Assembly (NCBI GenBank): GCA_937996795.1
Contig: CALKUH010000029.1
Location: forward strand, 37,275 to 101,274
Direction of reading: 5' to 3'
Length of the DNA stretch: 64,000 nt
Source of the DNA: an uncultured Verrucomicrobiota bacterium
Lineage (GTDB): Bacteria > Verrucomicrobiota > Kiritimatiellia > CAIVKH01
Translations under genes and position numbers: made by a program
In this document: positions 52,316 to 60,445 of the stretch, piece by piece
Layout of the letters: every line of letters starts with the position of its first letter
How positions within the stretch are numbered: the stretch's first letter is position 1
The notes under the pieces: generated by a model
What the model was told of the DNA's origin: nothing
Database searches by the model: none
The model's input: only the letters and a program-made list of their open reading frames with translations

Positions 52316-52360
52316 TTTCGTGAACGTGTAGGTGAACCGCGTTGCTGGGAACGTGAACGA
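52316..52360. repeat. Hexamer-like repeat upstream of the four-helix-bundle ORF
   Basis: Units such as tttcgt, gaacgt, gtaggt, then gaacgt, gaacga fill the 50 bases between the apgM stop and the start of the four-helix-bundle ORF. Confidence 0.6.
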
Positions 52361-52363
52361 AAA

Positions 52364-53548
52364 TCAAACGCGAAGGCGGGCGGCCATCCATTCGTGGGCG
52401 ACGGAGAGCGGGGTGGATTCGCTGCTGATTTCGTCGAACGGCGCCTCGCGGGTGACGGGGCCGCACGGGCCGTCGAGCAGCGCGACGGGGACCGGCTCGC
52501 GGGTGTGGCCTTTTTTCGAGACGGGGGTGCGGTGGTCCATCGCGACGATCAGGCGATACGGTTCCCCGCGCCGCTCCAGTTCGCTCCAGATCGGCGCGAC
52601 AATCTGCGCGTCGAACAGTTCGATGGCTTGTTTCTTCAAGTCGGCGCGGCCGAGGTGTCCGCATTCGTCGGGGGCTTCGAGGTGGACGTAGGCGAACGAG
52701 CCGGTCTTCAGCGCGTCGAGCGCGGCCCTGACCTTGTTGCCGCAGTTCGTGTCGAGGAACCCGGTGGCGCCTTCGATGACGGGCGCGTTCAGGCCCGCGA
52801 GCAGGCCGAGGCCGCGCACGAGGTCGACGGCGGAGACGACGATGCCGGTGTGGCCGAATTGCTCGCGGTAGGCGGGCAGGCGCAGCGCGTGGCCCTGGCC
52901 CCACAGCCAGATTTGGGTGGCGGGGTTTTTGCCGGCGGCGATGCGGGCCTGGTTGACGGGATGGTTGCGCAGGATTTCGCGCGAGTCATGCATCAGGCGG
53001 CGCACTTCGTCCTGGCGCTGGCCCTGCGGGAGGTTCGGGTCGATGGAACGGTCGGTGATCTCGTGGGGCGGCTGGGTGATCAGCGCGGTCGGCCCGTTTT
53101 TCCAGATGAGCAGGTGGCGGTAGCTGACGCCGCCGTGGAAGGCGAGGCCGGGTTTGCCGAGTTTCGCCTGCACCGCCGCGATGAGCTGGTGCGCTTCGGC
53201 GGTGCTGATGTGCCCGGCGGAATAATCCTTCATCGCCCCGTTTTCGATGGTGACGAGGTTGCAGCGGAAGGCGACGTCGTCCGCCGCCATCGGGATGTTG
53301 CCCCCGGCCGCTTCGATCGGGGCGCGCCCGCTGTAGTGGGCGGACGGGTCGTAGCCGAGCAGGCTCAGGTTGGCGACATCGCTGCCGGGCGGGAGTTCGG
53401 GCGGAACGGTCTGTATGCGCTCCACGCGACCCGCGGCGGCGATCCGCCGGATGTGCGGGATGTGCGCGGCCTGCAGGATGGTTTTCCCGGAAAACTCGGG
53501 CACGGGATAATCACCCATGCCGTCGCCAACTAGAACGACAACTTTCAT
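52364..53548 (-). CDS. apgM: 2,3-bisphosphoglycerate-independent phosphoglycerate mutase, archaeal type
   Basis: 394 residues, the length of ApgM. An alkaline phosphatase-superfamily enzyme interconverting 3- and 2-phosphoglycerate with two metal ions. Seen: VVVLVGDGMGDYPVPEFSGKT, the phosphoserine region PPGSDVANLSLLGYDPSAHYSGRAPIEAA, WLWGQGHALRLP, VHLEAPDECGHLGRADLKKQAIE and IVAMDHRTPVSKKGHTREPVPV. The archaeal subfamily also occurs in scattered bacteria. Homoserine kinase-like relatives exist, but the glycolytic assignment fits best beside pyk. Confidence 0.9.
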   Translation of the reverse strand: MKVVVLVGDGMGDYPVPEFSGKTILQAAHIPHIRRIAAAGRVERIQTVPPELPPGSDVANLSLLGYDPSAHYSGRAPIEAAGGNIPMAADDVAFRCNLVTIENGAMKDYSAGHISTAEAHQLIAAVQAKLGKPGLAFHGGVSYRHLLIWKNGPTALITQPPHEITDRSIDPNLPQGQRQDEVRRLMHDSREILRNHPVNQARIAAGKNPATQIWLWGQGHALRLPAYREQFGHTGIVVSAVDLVRGLGLLAGLNAPVIEGATGFLDTNCGNKVRAALDALKTGSFAYVHLEAPDECGHLGRADLKKQAIELFDAQIVAPIWSELERRGEPYRLIVAMDHRTPVSKKGHTREPVPVALLDGPCGPVTREAPFDEISSESTPLSVAHEWMAARLRV

Positions 53549-53587
53549 GGAGGCGAAGAGGGTACCGAAGCCCGCCCTGATGTCAGT

Positions 53588-55942
53588 TTATTTTTCAGGC
53601 CATTCGATCAGGAACGGGAGGCGCAGGGAGTGGCCGTCGGCGTCCATCCACCAGCCGTCGGGCCGCATGGCGAGGCAGTGTTCCGCGCCGAATTCGTTGT
53701 TCGGTTCGGGGCGCCCCCAGTTTTCGTAGCGCCAGCCCTCGCCGCCGGTCCAGCGCCAGAACGATTCGCTGCCTTCATCGGTGCCGCCCAGCCACAGCGC
53801 GCGGCCAAGCGCGGGGCGCGCGAAGGTCGCGACGAGCCACGCGTTCTTTTCCGCCGACAGCGACGAAACCAGCTGGCCGCCATAGCGTTCGGCGAAGTGG
53901 CGGGCTTCGTGCCAGTTCATCGGGAGGAGGATGAGCGCATACACCCGGTTCTTGAAAGATTCGGGATGGGGGATGGGTCCGCCTTGTTGCGCGTGCAGCG
54001 CGCGCAGGTTTGCGACGCTGCGTCGCAGCGTCGTCTCCGCCGCGGCGAGGGCGGGCACGGCGCGCAGGCCGTCGAAGATGCGGGTGATCGCCGCCTCGGC
54101 TTTTTCGAAATCGTAGCTGGTGAGCGCCTGTGACATCGGCGAGGTCAGCGCCGCGAACGTGCCGTCGCTGACGCGCAGGTCCGCGAGCGAGGTCATGTCG
54201 GCGAGCGGGGAAAGGTCCGTGACCTTCGCCTGTCCGATGTCGAGCGAGACGAGCGGCATGCCGCGCAGCGGTTCGAGGTCAGTCACGCGCTGGCCGGGGG
54301 CGAGGTGGGTGAATGTGAAGTGGAGCTGGCCCTCCTTGTCGCGCACGAGGTTGGCGCCCTGGCCGGGCCACGTGGCGTCGATGTGCGCGCGGAACGCGCG
54401 CAGGTCGCGGAGTTGCGTGGCCTGCGACGAGCGCGGATTGATCAGCAGCATGTTGAACGTCGCCGTGTCCGCCACGACCATCTCGCGGTTTGCCGCGTGC
54501 GCGGGGGCGCCGACCCAGTATTCGCCGTTGATGAGGAATTTGAACGCCCACTCGGGCTGCTCGCCGAGCAGGCGCAGCGGCTTGCGGAGCTCGAAGCGGT
54601 CGGGCGCGACCGCGTGCATGCGCCACGCGGCATCCTCCCGGGTCCATTCGTTAAACGCGCCGGCGACCTGCACGCGCACGGGGTCGCCGATTTCCACGAC
54701 GCGGGTGAGGCGCCCGTCTTCGTGGCGGGCCATGTCGAAGTGCGAGGGTTCGAAGACGAAAAGCACGTCGGACCCGTCGATGGCGTAGCCGTAGACGTTT
54801 TCGTTGTAGGGCACCGCGATGCGCACCGGCGCCGTGTCGCGCTGCTGGGCATACCAAAAGGCGGCGGCGCCCAGCGCGCCGACCACGAGCAGGCTGACGG
54901 TCACGCGGGCGGCCGTCGGCCAGGCGTGAGTGGCGGGCATGCGGGGTGTTTCGAGATGGACGCCGATGGCGCGCGCGAATTCGCCTGCGTTCTGGTAGCG
55001 GTCCTCGCGCGACTTCGCGAGCGCCTTCAGCACGAGTTTGTCCAGCGCGGCGGGGCAGGGGTTGGCCGCGCGCAGGCCCTTTTTTTCAAGTTCCCGGGCG
55101 ATCACCTTGCTCGGCGCGGCGGGCCGCGTCTTGACGATGTGGTCGAGTACCTCGCGCAGGCTGGCGAAGACATCGTAGGGGAAATCGCCGGTGATCATCT
55201 CGTAAAGGATCACGCCCAGCGCGTACACATCGGTGCGCGTGTCGATTTGCGCGGCCTCCCCGCGGGCCTGTTCCGGGCTCGCCCACTCGAGGGAGCCGAC
55301 GAATTCGCCCGTGCGCGTCGGGCTCTCCGCCGGCGAACCGCCGCCGGCGACCGCGGCGTGCGCGAGGCCGAAATCGAGGATGTGCGGTTCGCCGTAGGCG
55401 TCGATGACGATGTTCGCGGGCTTCAGGTCGCGGTGGACGATGCCGCGCAGGTGCGCCGCGTTCACCGCGTCGCAGATGCGGCGGAACAGTTTCAGCAGCT
55501 CCGCCAGGTCGTCCGGCCGCAGCGGCTCGCCGCGGTCGCGCCGGAAATCGTCGAGGAACTCGCTGAGCGGACGACCGTCCACGTAGTTCATCACGAAGTA
55601 CTGGGAGCCGTCCGCCGTTTCCCCGCGGTCGACCACGGAGACGATGTTCGGATGGTCGAGGGCCGCGAGGATGCGCACCTCCTGGTCCATGCGCGAGCGT
55701 TCGAGGTCCGACGCGTAGGGGCCGGCGAACATCAGTTTCAGCGCGACGCGGCGGCCGGTTGACTTCTGGATCGCGAGAAACACCGCAGCCTGTCCGCCGC
55801 GCTGGATTTCGCGCACGAGTTGGTAGCCGTTAATTTCCAGCACGGGCTCTTCGCCTGCCGCAGGCGATTCGTCGTCATCCGGGAGCGACCCCACCTCGAT
55901 GCCGTCGTCCTCGTCCTCGTCGTCTGGTCGATGATCCGCCAT
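53588..55942 (-). CDS. Transmembrane Ser/Thr protein kinase with AMPK-like, LRR and C-type lectin domains
   Basis: 784 residues. An acidic N-terminus leads into a Hanks-type kinase (about 40-335) with GGQAAVF, the Lys of VALKLMF, HRDLKPANIV, LDFGLAH and ASPEQARG, so catalytically complete. One membrane helix follows (VTVSLLVVGALGAAAFWYAQQ, about 345-365). The outside part has an E-set/AMPK-glycogen-binding-like domain (VQVAGAFNEWTREDAAWRM...EWAFKFLINGEYWVG), a short leucine-rich stretch (LEPLRGMPLVSLDIGQAKVTDLSPLADMTSLADLRV) and a C-terminal C-type lectin fold (RALWLGGTDEGSESFWRWTGGEGWRYENWGRPEPNN...CLAMRPDGWW). It looks like a carbohydrate-sensing receptor kinase (inference). Confidence 0.85.
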   Translation of the reverse strand: MADHRPDDEDEDDGIEVGSLPDDDESPAAGEEPVLEINGYQLVREIQRGGQAAVFLAIQKSTGRRVALKLMFAGPYASDLERSRMDQEVRILAALDHPNIVSVVDRGETADGSQYFVMNYVDGRPLSEFLDDFRRDRGEPLRPDDLAELLKLFRRICDAVNAAHLRGIVHRDLKPANIVIDAYGEPHILDFGLAHAAVAGGGSPAESPTRTGEFVGSLEWASPEQARGEAAQIDTRTDVYALGVILYEMITGDFPYDVFASLREVLDHIVKTRPAAPSKVIARELEKKGLRAANPCPAALDKLVLKALAKSREDRYQNAGEFARAIGVHLETPRMPATHAWPTAARVTVSLLVVGALGAAAFWYAQQRDTAPVRIAVPYNENVYGYAIDGSDVLFVFEPSHFDMARHEDGRLTRVVEIGDPVRVQVAGAFNEWTREDAAWRMHAVAPDRFELRKPLRLLGEQPEWAFKFLINGEYWVGAPAHAANREMVVADTATFNMLLINPRSSQATQLRDLRAFRAHIDATWPGQGANLVRDKEGQLHFTFTHLAPGQRVTDLEPLRGMPLVSLDIGQAKVTDLSPLADMTSLADLRVSDGTFAALTSPMSQALTSYDFEKAEAAITRIFDGLRAVPALAAAETTLRRSVANLRALHAQQGGPIPHPESFKNRVYALILLPMNWHEARHFAERYGGQLVSSLSAEKNAWLVATFARPALGRALWLGGTDEGSESFWRWTGGEGWRYENWGRPEPNNEFGAEHCLAMRPDGWWMDADGHSLRLPFLIEWPEK

Positions 55943-56034
55943 GCGCCGAAACTATACCACAAGGCGTGGCCGTGTGGCCAGTTGCGGACAGCGTTCCATT
56001 GCGCGTGCCCGCGCCGGGCCTTACACTCGCCGCC

Positions 56035-57054
56035 ATGCGTCCGCTTGTTTCCGTCGTGATGCCCGTGCGCAATGCCGCGGCGACCCTTCCCGCCGCGCTC
56101 CAAAGCCTCCGCGTGCAGACCCTGCCCGGCGTGGAACTCCTGGCGCTGGACCACGCCTCCACCGACCGCACGCCCGAGATTCTCGAGGTAATGAAATGCA
56201 CTTATGCGCATATGCGCATAAGTGCATTTCAGCAAGAGATGGGGTTTGCGGAGGTGTTGAACCGGGGGATTGCGATGGCGGAGGGGGCGCTGATTGCGCG
56301 CATGGATGCGGATGATGTGTGCCATCCGGAGCGACTCCGCATGCAGGCCGCACGGTTGCAAGGCGAGCCGGAGCTTGGCGTCGTCGCGTCACGGGTGGCG
56401 TTTGGCGGCGACGCGGTGGCGCAGGCGGGGTATGCGCGCCACGTGGAGTGGAGCAACGGGTTGTTGAGCCACGAGGACCTCGCGCTCGCGCGCTTCCGCG
56501 AGTCGCCGCTCGCGCATCCATCGGTGATGTTCCGCCGCGAGCTGGCGGATCGCCACGGCGGCTATCGCGACGGGCCGTTTCCCGAGGATTACGAACTCTG
56601 GCTGCGCTGGTTCGACGCGGGGGTCCGGTTCGGGAAGCTGCCGGAAACGCTGCTCACGTGGAACGATCCGCCACAGCGGCTCTCGCGCACGCATCCGCGT
56701 TACGCGCCCGACGCATTCTACGCCGTGAAGGCCGATTACCTGGCGCGGTGGCTGGCCCGGAACAATCCGCACCATCCCGATGTCGTGGTCGTGGGGGCCG
56801 GACGCGTCACCCGGCGGCGCGTCGAGAAGCTGCTGGAAAACGGCGTTCGCGTGAAGGCGTGGGCGGATCTCGACCCCGGCAAAATCGGCCGCGTGTATCA
56901 CGGCGCGCCGGTCATCCGCCACGACGACCTGCCGCCCCCGGGTGCGGCGTTTGTCGTGCCGTTTGTCTCATCCACCGGCGCGGCGGACTATATCCGCGCG
57001 CTGCTGGAATCGCGCGGCTTCGTGCGCGGCCGCGATTTTATCGAGGCGGCGTGA
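56035..57054 (+). CDS. Family 2 glycosyltransferase with C-terminal CheY-unlike Rossmann tail, interrupted by a palindrome
   Basis: 339 residues from the ATG at 56035. N-terminal GT2 domain: PLVSVVMPVRNAAATLPAALQSLRVQTLPGVELLALDHASTDRTPEIL, LNRGIAMAEGALIARMDADDVCHPERL (DxD) and FPEDYELWLRW (acidic catalytic base). Between TPEILE and GFAEVLNRG lies VMKCTYAHMRISAFQQEM, encoded by a 40-bp perfect palindrome that replaces the usual loop. The C-terminal ~90 residues (DVVVVGAGRVTRRRVEKLLENGVRVKAWADLDPGKIGRVYHGAPVI) are a small Rossmann-like domain often fused to such transferases. Sugar and acceptor unknown. The reading frame stays open, so the gene is probably still functional. Confidence 0.82.
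   Translation: MRPLVSVVMPVRNAAATLPAALQSLRVQTLPGVELLALDHASTDRTPEILEVMKCTYAHMRISAFQQEMGFAEVLNRGIAMAEGALIARMDADDVCHPERLRMQAARLQGEPELGVVASRVAFGGDAVAQAGYARHVEWSNGLLSHEDLALARFRESPLAHPSVMFRRELADRHGGYRDGPFPEDYELWLRWFDAGVRFGKLPETLLTWNDPPQRLSRTHPRYAPDAFYAVKADYLARWLARNNPHHPDVVVVGAGRVTRRRVEKLLENGVRVKAWADLDPGKIGRVYHGAPVIRHDDLPPPGAAFVVPFVSSTGAADYIRALLESRGFVRGRDFIEAA
56192..56231. repeat. 40-bp perfect palindrome inside a glycosyltransferase gene
   Basis: TGAAATGCACTTATGCGCAT followed directly by its exact reverse complement, with no spacer. It is inserted in frame in the loop after the GT2 nucleotide-binding strand. Its AT-richer composition differs from the surrounding gene. No second copy was seen in the window. 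Confidence 0.95.
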
Positions 57055-57096
57055 GCCGGAGGTGGCGCGAATTGTTTTCCCTGCTACACTCCACGC

Positions 57097-57747
57097 ATGC
57101 CGGCACGACCTCAATTGTTTGCGAATAACCGCGCGTGGGCCGCGCGGATGGTGGCGCAGGACCCGATGTTTTTCCGCAAGCTGCTCCAGCAGCAGCACCC
57201 GCGCTACCTGTGGATCGGCTGTTCGGACAGCCGCGTGCCTGCCAACGAGATCGTGGGCCTGATGCCGGGCGAACTGTTCGTGCACCGCAACGTCGCCAAT
57301 GTCGTCGTCCACACGGACCTCAACTGCCTGTCCGTGGTTCAGTACGCCGTGGATGTGCTCAAGGTGGACCGCATCATCGTGTGCGGGCACTACGGGTGCG
57401 GCGGCGTCGCCGCGGCGATGCGCGACCAGCCGCTGGGCCTGATCGACAACTGGCTGCGCCACATCCAGGACGTGCAGCGCAAACACGCCGGCCAGCTCGC
57501 GATGCTGCCGGAAGGGCACGCGCGCCTGGATCGCCTGTGCGAGCTGAATGTGATCGAACAAGCCTTGAATGTCTGTGAAACGACGGCGGTCCGCCAGGCG
57601 TGGGCCGAGGGCCGCGACCTCGCCGTCATGGGGTGGGTGTACTCGCTCGAAGACGGCCTGTTGCGCGAACTCGGCTTCAGTGTGCGCAAGCCCGACGAAG
57701 TGGCCGCCGCCTACCGCTGCGCCATTAATCCGCCCGCCGCGCGGTAG
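57097..57747 (+). CDS. can: Beta-class carbonic anhydrase
   Basis: 216 residues. Interconverts CO2 and bicarbonate. Zinc ligands and the Asp-Arg pair are visible: WIGCSDSRVPANEI, and VCGHYGCGGVAAAM with the His and second Cys; ELFVHRNVANVV and GWVYSLEDGLL complete the beta-class pattern. The length and sequence are close to E. coli Can. Its last 23 bases overlap the 3' end of the convergent membrane-protein gene. Confidence 0.95.
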   Translation: MPARPQLFANNRAWAARMVAQDPMFFRKLLQQQHPRYLWIGCSDSRVPANEIVGLMPGELFVHRNVANVVVHTDLNCLSVVQYAVDVLKVDRIIVCGHYGCGGVAAAMRDQPLGLIDNWLRHIQDVQRKHAGQLAMLPEGHARLDRLCELNVIEQALNVCETTAVRQAWAEGRDLAVMGWVYSLEDGLLRELGFSVRKPDEVAAAYRCAINPPAAR

Positions 57748-58534
57748 GGCGCAGCCGGTTGCGCAACCAGCGCGCCGCGGTTTTGAGGCGCGTCATCATG
57801 GCCCGGATGCCGTCCTTCGCCTTGCGGAACAGCGCGAGGCACAGCAGGAACAGCAGCGCGTTGAGGGCCAGCGCGGCCCACGGGCTGAAGGCGTAGAGCG
57901 CGACGAGCCCCGCGCAGACGAGCTTGTTCGCGGCTTCGAAGATCGCATCGAGCAGCGGGATAGGCGAAATCCAGACGAGCAATTCGAAAAAGAGCCGCAC
58001 AGTCTGGATCACGATGAAGTTTGCGACGGACAACCCCGCCAGCAACAGCTCGGTGGGAATCCCCGCGAAACCCGCGGCGACGACCGTCGCATCGCCGTCC
58101 GGCGCCTCCAGCAGTTTGCGCACAAGCTGCACCGCGACCACCGCGACGAGCCCGGCATACGTCTCCAGCGTGTCGCACACCAGCGCGAGCGGTTTGCTGA
58201 CCTTCGTCAGGCGGGGCAGGGAGGTGAACACCGCGAGCGAGAGGAATACGGCGAAAAAAGCCGGATGCGTCAGCACCGGGTGCGCGTCGAGGAACGCGTT
58301 CTCCGGCAACACCCCGCGCGTCACCAGCATCGACACGCCCGACAGGCACGCCATGCCGAAAAACGGCGACAACGCCACCGGCGCGAGCGGTCCCAGGATC
58401 TCCGCCCACGGCACCCGTTCGCTCAACGCGCCGCCTGCGGACAGATCGCCCGCCGCCTGCGACGCGTCATAGCCGAAGGCCAGCAGGGGACCCGCCAGCG
58501 CAAGCATCACCCACCACTGGGGGCGAAGATTCAC
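57725..58534 (-). CDS. Multi-pass membrane protein linked to topoisomerase VI-A
   Basis: 269 residues from a GTG start that shares GTGA with the stop of the topoisomerase gene. Five or six hydrophobic segments are seen (WWVMLALAGPLLAFGY, ILGPLAPVALSPFFGMACLSGVSML, FFAVFLSLAVFTSL, GLVAVVAVQL, LLLAGLSVANFIVIQTVRLFFELLVW, LVCAGLVALYAFSPWAALALNALLFLLCLALF) followed by a basic C-terminal tail (MTRLKTAARWLRNRLRPTARR). I do not recognise the family. The overlapping start suggests co-translation with the topoisomerase subunit. Its 3' end overlaps the carbonic anhydrase gene. Confidence 0.7.
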   Translation of the reverse strand: MNLRPQWWVMLALAGPLLAFGYDASQAAGDLSAGGALSERVPWAEILGPLAPVALSPFFGMACLSGVSMLVTRGVLPENAFLDAHPVLTHPAFFAVFLSLAVFTSLPRLTKVSKPLALVCDTLETYAGLVAVVAVQLVRKLLEAPDGDATVVAAGFAGIPTELLLAGLSVANFIVIQTVRLFFELLVWISPIPLLDAIFEAANKLVCAGLVALYAFSPWAALALNALLFLLCLALFRKAKDGIRAMMTRLKTAARWLRNRLRPTARRAD

Positions 58535-59652
58535 GGCAGGAATTTCGCCTTCTTCAATTTCTCAGGCAGATAATGGTCCAAAACGAAGTTCAGGCCGTGT
58601 TTGGCGAAGGCCTGTTGCTCGATGCGGACGCCCATCTTGAGCATCTGCTCCAGCGCCTGTTGCCACTCCTTGTAATGCTTGATGAAGGGGTCGTTCTTCA
58701 GCGCGTCCTTCGCGCGCTTGATGTCGGCCTCCTCCAGCGGATGCGTGGCGTCCTCGAGGTCGTAGTCGATGATGTCCTGCGGGGTGACGCCGAGGTAGTG
58801 GCAGGTCGGCACGCAGAAGTAGCGGTTGATGTGTGCGGCCTGGCCGGACCCGACCTTCAGCGTCCGGTAGATGTTGCAGTAGCCGTAGGGGTCGCCGTCG
58901 GTGAAGGCGAGGACGGGGATTTTCTGGTCGTCCGCGAGGCGCCGGATGAAACGCCGGCACGCGCGCGTGGGCACGCCGCTCATCGAGATGATCACGCAGT
59001 TCGCCTTCGCGTAGTAGCGGTGGTGCACGAGGCGCTGGAACAGCGACGCGGTTTCCACGGCCAGCACGAATTTCGCCTTCGTCTGGAAGCGCAGGTGCTC
59101 GACGCGGGAGGGGATGCTCCACGCGCCGGTGCCGAGTTTCGTGCAGTCGATCTTGATGTCCTTGCCCGAGTCGGGGTCGCGGTCGATCACGACGATCGGC
59201 CCGCAGACCTCGCCGCCGCGCTCCTCGGGGATGTAGCCGAGTTGTTCACGATTGATCGCGAGCATCGCCTCGATGTCGTCGAGCAGCGTGTCGGACTCGG
59301 GCTGTTCGTCGAACCGGCATTCGCCCCAGCTCTTCGAGTTGTAGTAGATCTCGCGTTTGCCCGCGATGTCGTCCTTGTCGAGCAGGTCGTTCTTGGTCGT
59401 CGCGAGCAGGCGCATCGATTGCGCGAACGTTTTGACCGTGTTGTACGACAGCGTGCGCGTCGCGGTCTTGTTGAGGATCTCGAAGTGCCCGCGCTTCACG
59501 TCGTATTTGACGTTCTGCAGCGAGCGGATCGGGAACCGCATCGACGGCTTCTTGTGTTTCTTGACGACGTCCGTGTGGACCTCGGTCGCGACCTCGACGA
59601 TCTTGCGCGAGGCGGCCTGCTTGCTGATGACCTGAATTTGCGATTCGCTCAT
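58531..59652 (-). CDS. top6A: DNA topoisomerase VI subunit A (Spo11-like)
   Basis: 373 residues, the length of archaeal Top6A. The 5Y-CAP winged-helix domain holds the catalytic tyrosine in GKREIYYNSKSWG (Tyr104 by position) and the conserved ESDTLLDDIEAML; the Toprim domain has FVLAVETASLFQRL (Glu), NCVIISMSGVPTRACRRFIRRL and LAFTDGDPYGYCNIYRTLKVGSGQAAH (DxD). With subunit B it makes a type IIB topoisomerase that relaxes and unlinks DNA through double-strand breaks with two-base overhangs. No GHKL-type B subunit is adjacent: upstream is a PIN toxin gene overlapping by four bases, downstream a membrane protein. Topo IV ParC, which is twice as long, is excluded. Confidence 0.88.
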   Translation of the reverse strand: MSESQIQVISKQAASRKIVEVATEVHTDVVKKHKKPSMRFPIRSLQNVKYDVKRGHFEILNKTATRTLSYNTVKTFAQSMRLLATTKNDLLDKDDIAGKREIYYNSKSWGECRFDEQPESDTLLDDIEAMLAINREQLGYIPEERGGEVCGPIVVIDRDPDSGKDIKIDCTKLGTGAWSIPSRVEHLRFQTKAKFVLAVETASLFQRLVHHRYYAKANCVIISMSGVPTRACRRFIRRLADDQKIPVLAFTDGDPYGYCNIYRTLKVGSGQAAHINRYFCVPTCHYLGVTPQDIIDYDLEDATHPLEEADIKRAKDALKNDPFIKHYKEWQQALEQMLKMGVRIEQQAFAKHGLNFVLDHYLPEKLKKAKFLP

Positions 59653-60089
59653 GATGAACAGTCCTTGTTGGTCAACACGGGAAACCCTTCCCGGCGTGCG
59701 GCGAGTGCCAGTCGGCGGTCGTTGGTTACGAAAGGAAATTTTTCGTTTGAGCCGTCGGCCGCAAACAACGCGGCGGCCAGTTGAAGCGCATCGGCCGCAC
59801 GCAAGTCATGGATGCGCAGGAGGCGGCAGGCTTGCCCGCGAATGTCCTCGCTGGGCGGAATCTCCATCCATAGTTTCCGCATGGCGATGAGGCGGCGTTG
59901 CGCGCTTTCGGCTTCCAGTGTGGTAATCAATCCTTTTCGCTCATTATTCCAGATGGCGGACTGGCATTCGACGTAGGTAGCCCACCAAGTCGCAATGTGT
60001 GGATCCGTGCTCAAGATGGCCGTCGCGCCATCCGAATGCGCATCGGTGAGTAAAAGCGATGCCAAACCGGATGTATCCCAGTATTTCAA
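59649..60089 (-). CDS. PIN-domain ribonuclease toxin (VapC-like)
   Basis: 146 residues from a TTG start sharing TTGA with the antitoxin stop; AGGAG lies upstream. PIN-fold acidic residues are in order: Asp of KYWDTSGLASLLL, Glu of TYVECQSAIWNNE, Asp of DLRAADALQLAAALFA and Asp of FVTNDRRLALAARREG. Such toxins cut tRNA or rRNA when released from their antitoxin. The stop codon overlaps the ATG of topoisomerase VI-A (ATGA), so toxin and topoisomerase are translationally coupled, which is unusual for a mobile toxin-antitoxin pair. Confidence 0.85.
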   Translation of the reverse strand: MKYWDTSGLASLLLTDAHSDGATAILSTDPHIATWWATYVECQSAIWNNERKGLITTLEAESAQRRLIAMRKLWMEIPPSEDIRGQACRLLRIHDLRAADALQLAAALFAADGSNEKFPFVTNDRRLALAARREGFPVLTNKDCSS

Positions 60090-60385
60090 CGGCTCTCTTC
60101 GCGCTCCTGAATGACCGCGTCCGTAATGCTGAACCCCGATTTGGGCTTCGGTGGCGGTTCCCGCAGCAGCCATTCGAGCGTTGCCGCGCGATCCTGTTTT
60201 GTGATGCCACGCTGTTCCATTTCATCCATTTTGCGGTCCCAATCCGCATCACCGGAGGATTCGATGGGCACCATCCGGGCTACCGGCTTGGTGCGATCCA
60301 GTATTGTAATCGTTTCGCCACGTTTGACTTGCTCCAGAAGAGCGCTCAGGTGGTTCTTCGTATAGGATATGGTGGCCTGCTTCAT
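60086..60385 (-). CDS. Phd/YefM-family antitoxin
   Basis: 99 residues. The N-terminal Phd-type DNA-binding fold is clear (MKQATISYTKNHLSALLEQVKRGETITILDRTKPVARMVPIE); the C-terminal part (DWDRKMDEMEQRGITKQDRAATLEWLLREPPPKPKSGFSITDAVIQEREE) is the variable toxin-wrapping tail. It neutralises the PIN toxin downstream and, as in related systems, probably represses its own promoter. It heads a four-gene leftward chain. Confidence 0.87.
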   Translation of the reverse strand: MKQATISYTKNHLSALLEQVKRGETITILDRTKPVARMVPIESSGDADWDRKMDEMEQRGITKQDRAATLEWLLREPPPKPKSGFSITDAVIQEREESR

Positions 60386-60445
60386 AAGGCTAACATAGCC
60401 ATGTAGGGGCGGGGAGGCGAGGGGAAAGTGCGAGGAGCGGGGAGG

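Noticed and set aside
58531..59652. Topoisomerase IV subunit A (ParC)
   Set aside because: The length is half of ParC and the Toprim and YY catalytic region are those of topoisomerase VI-A/Spo11.
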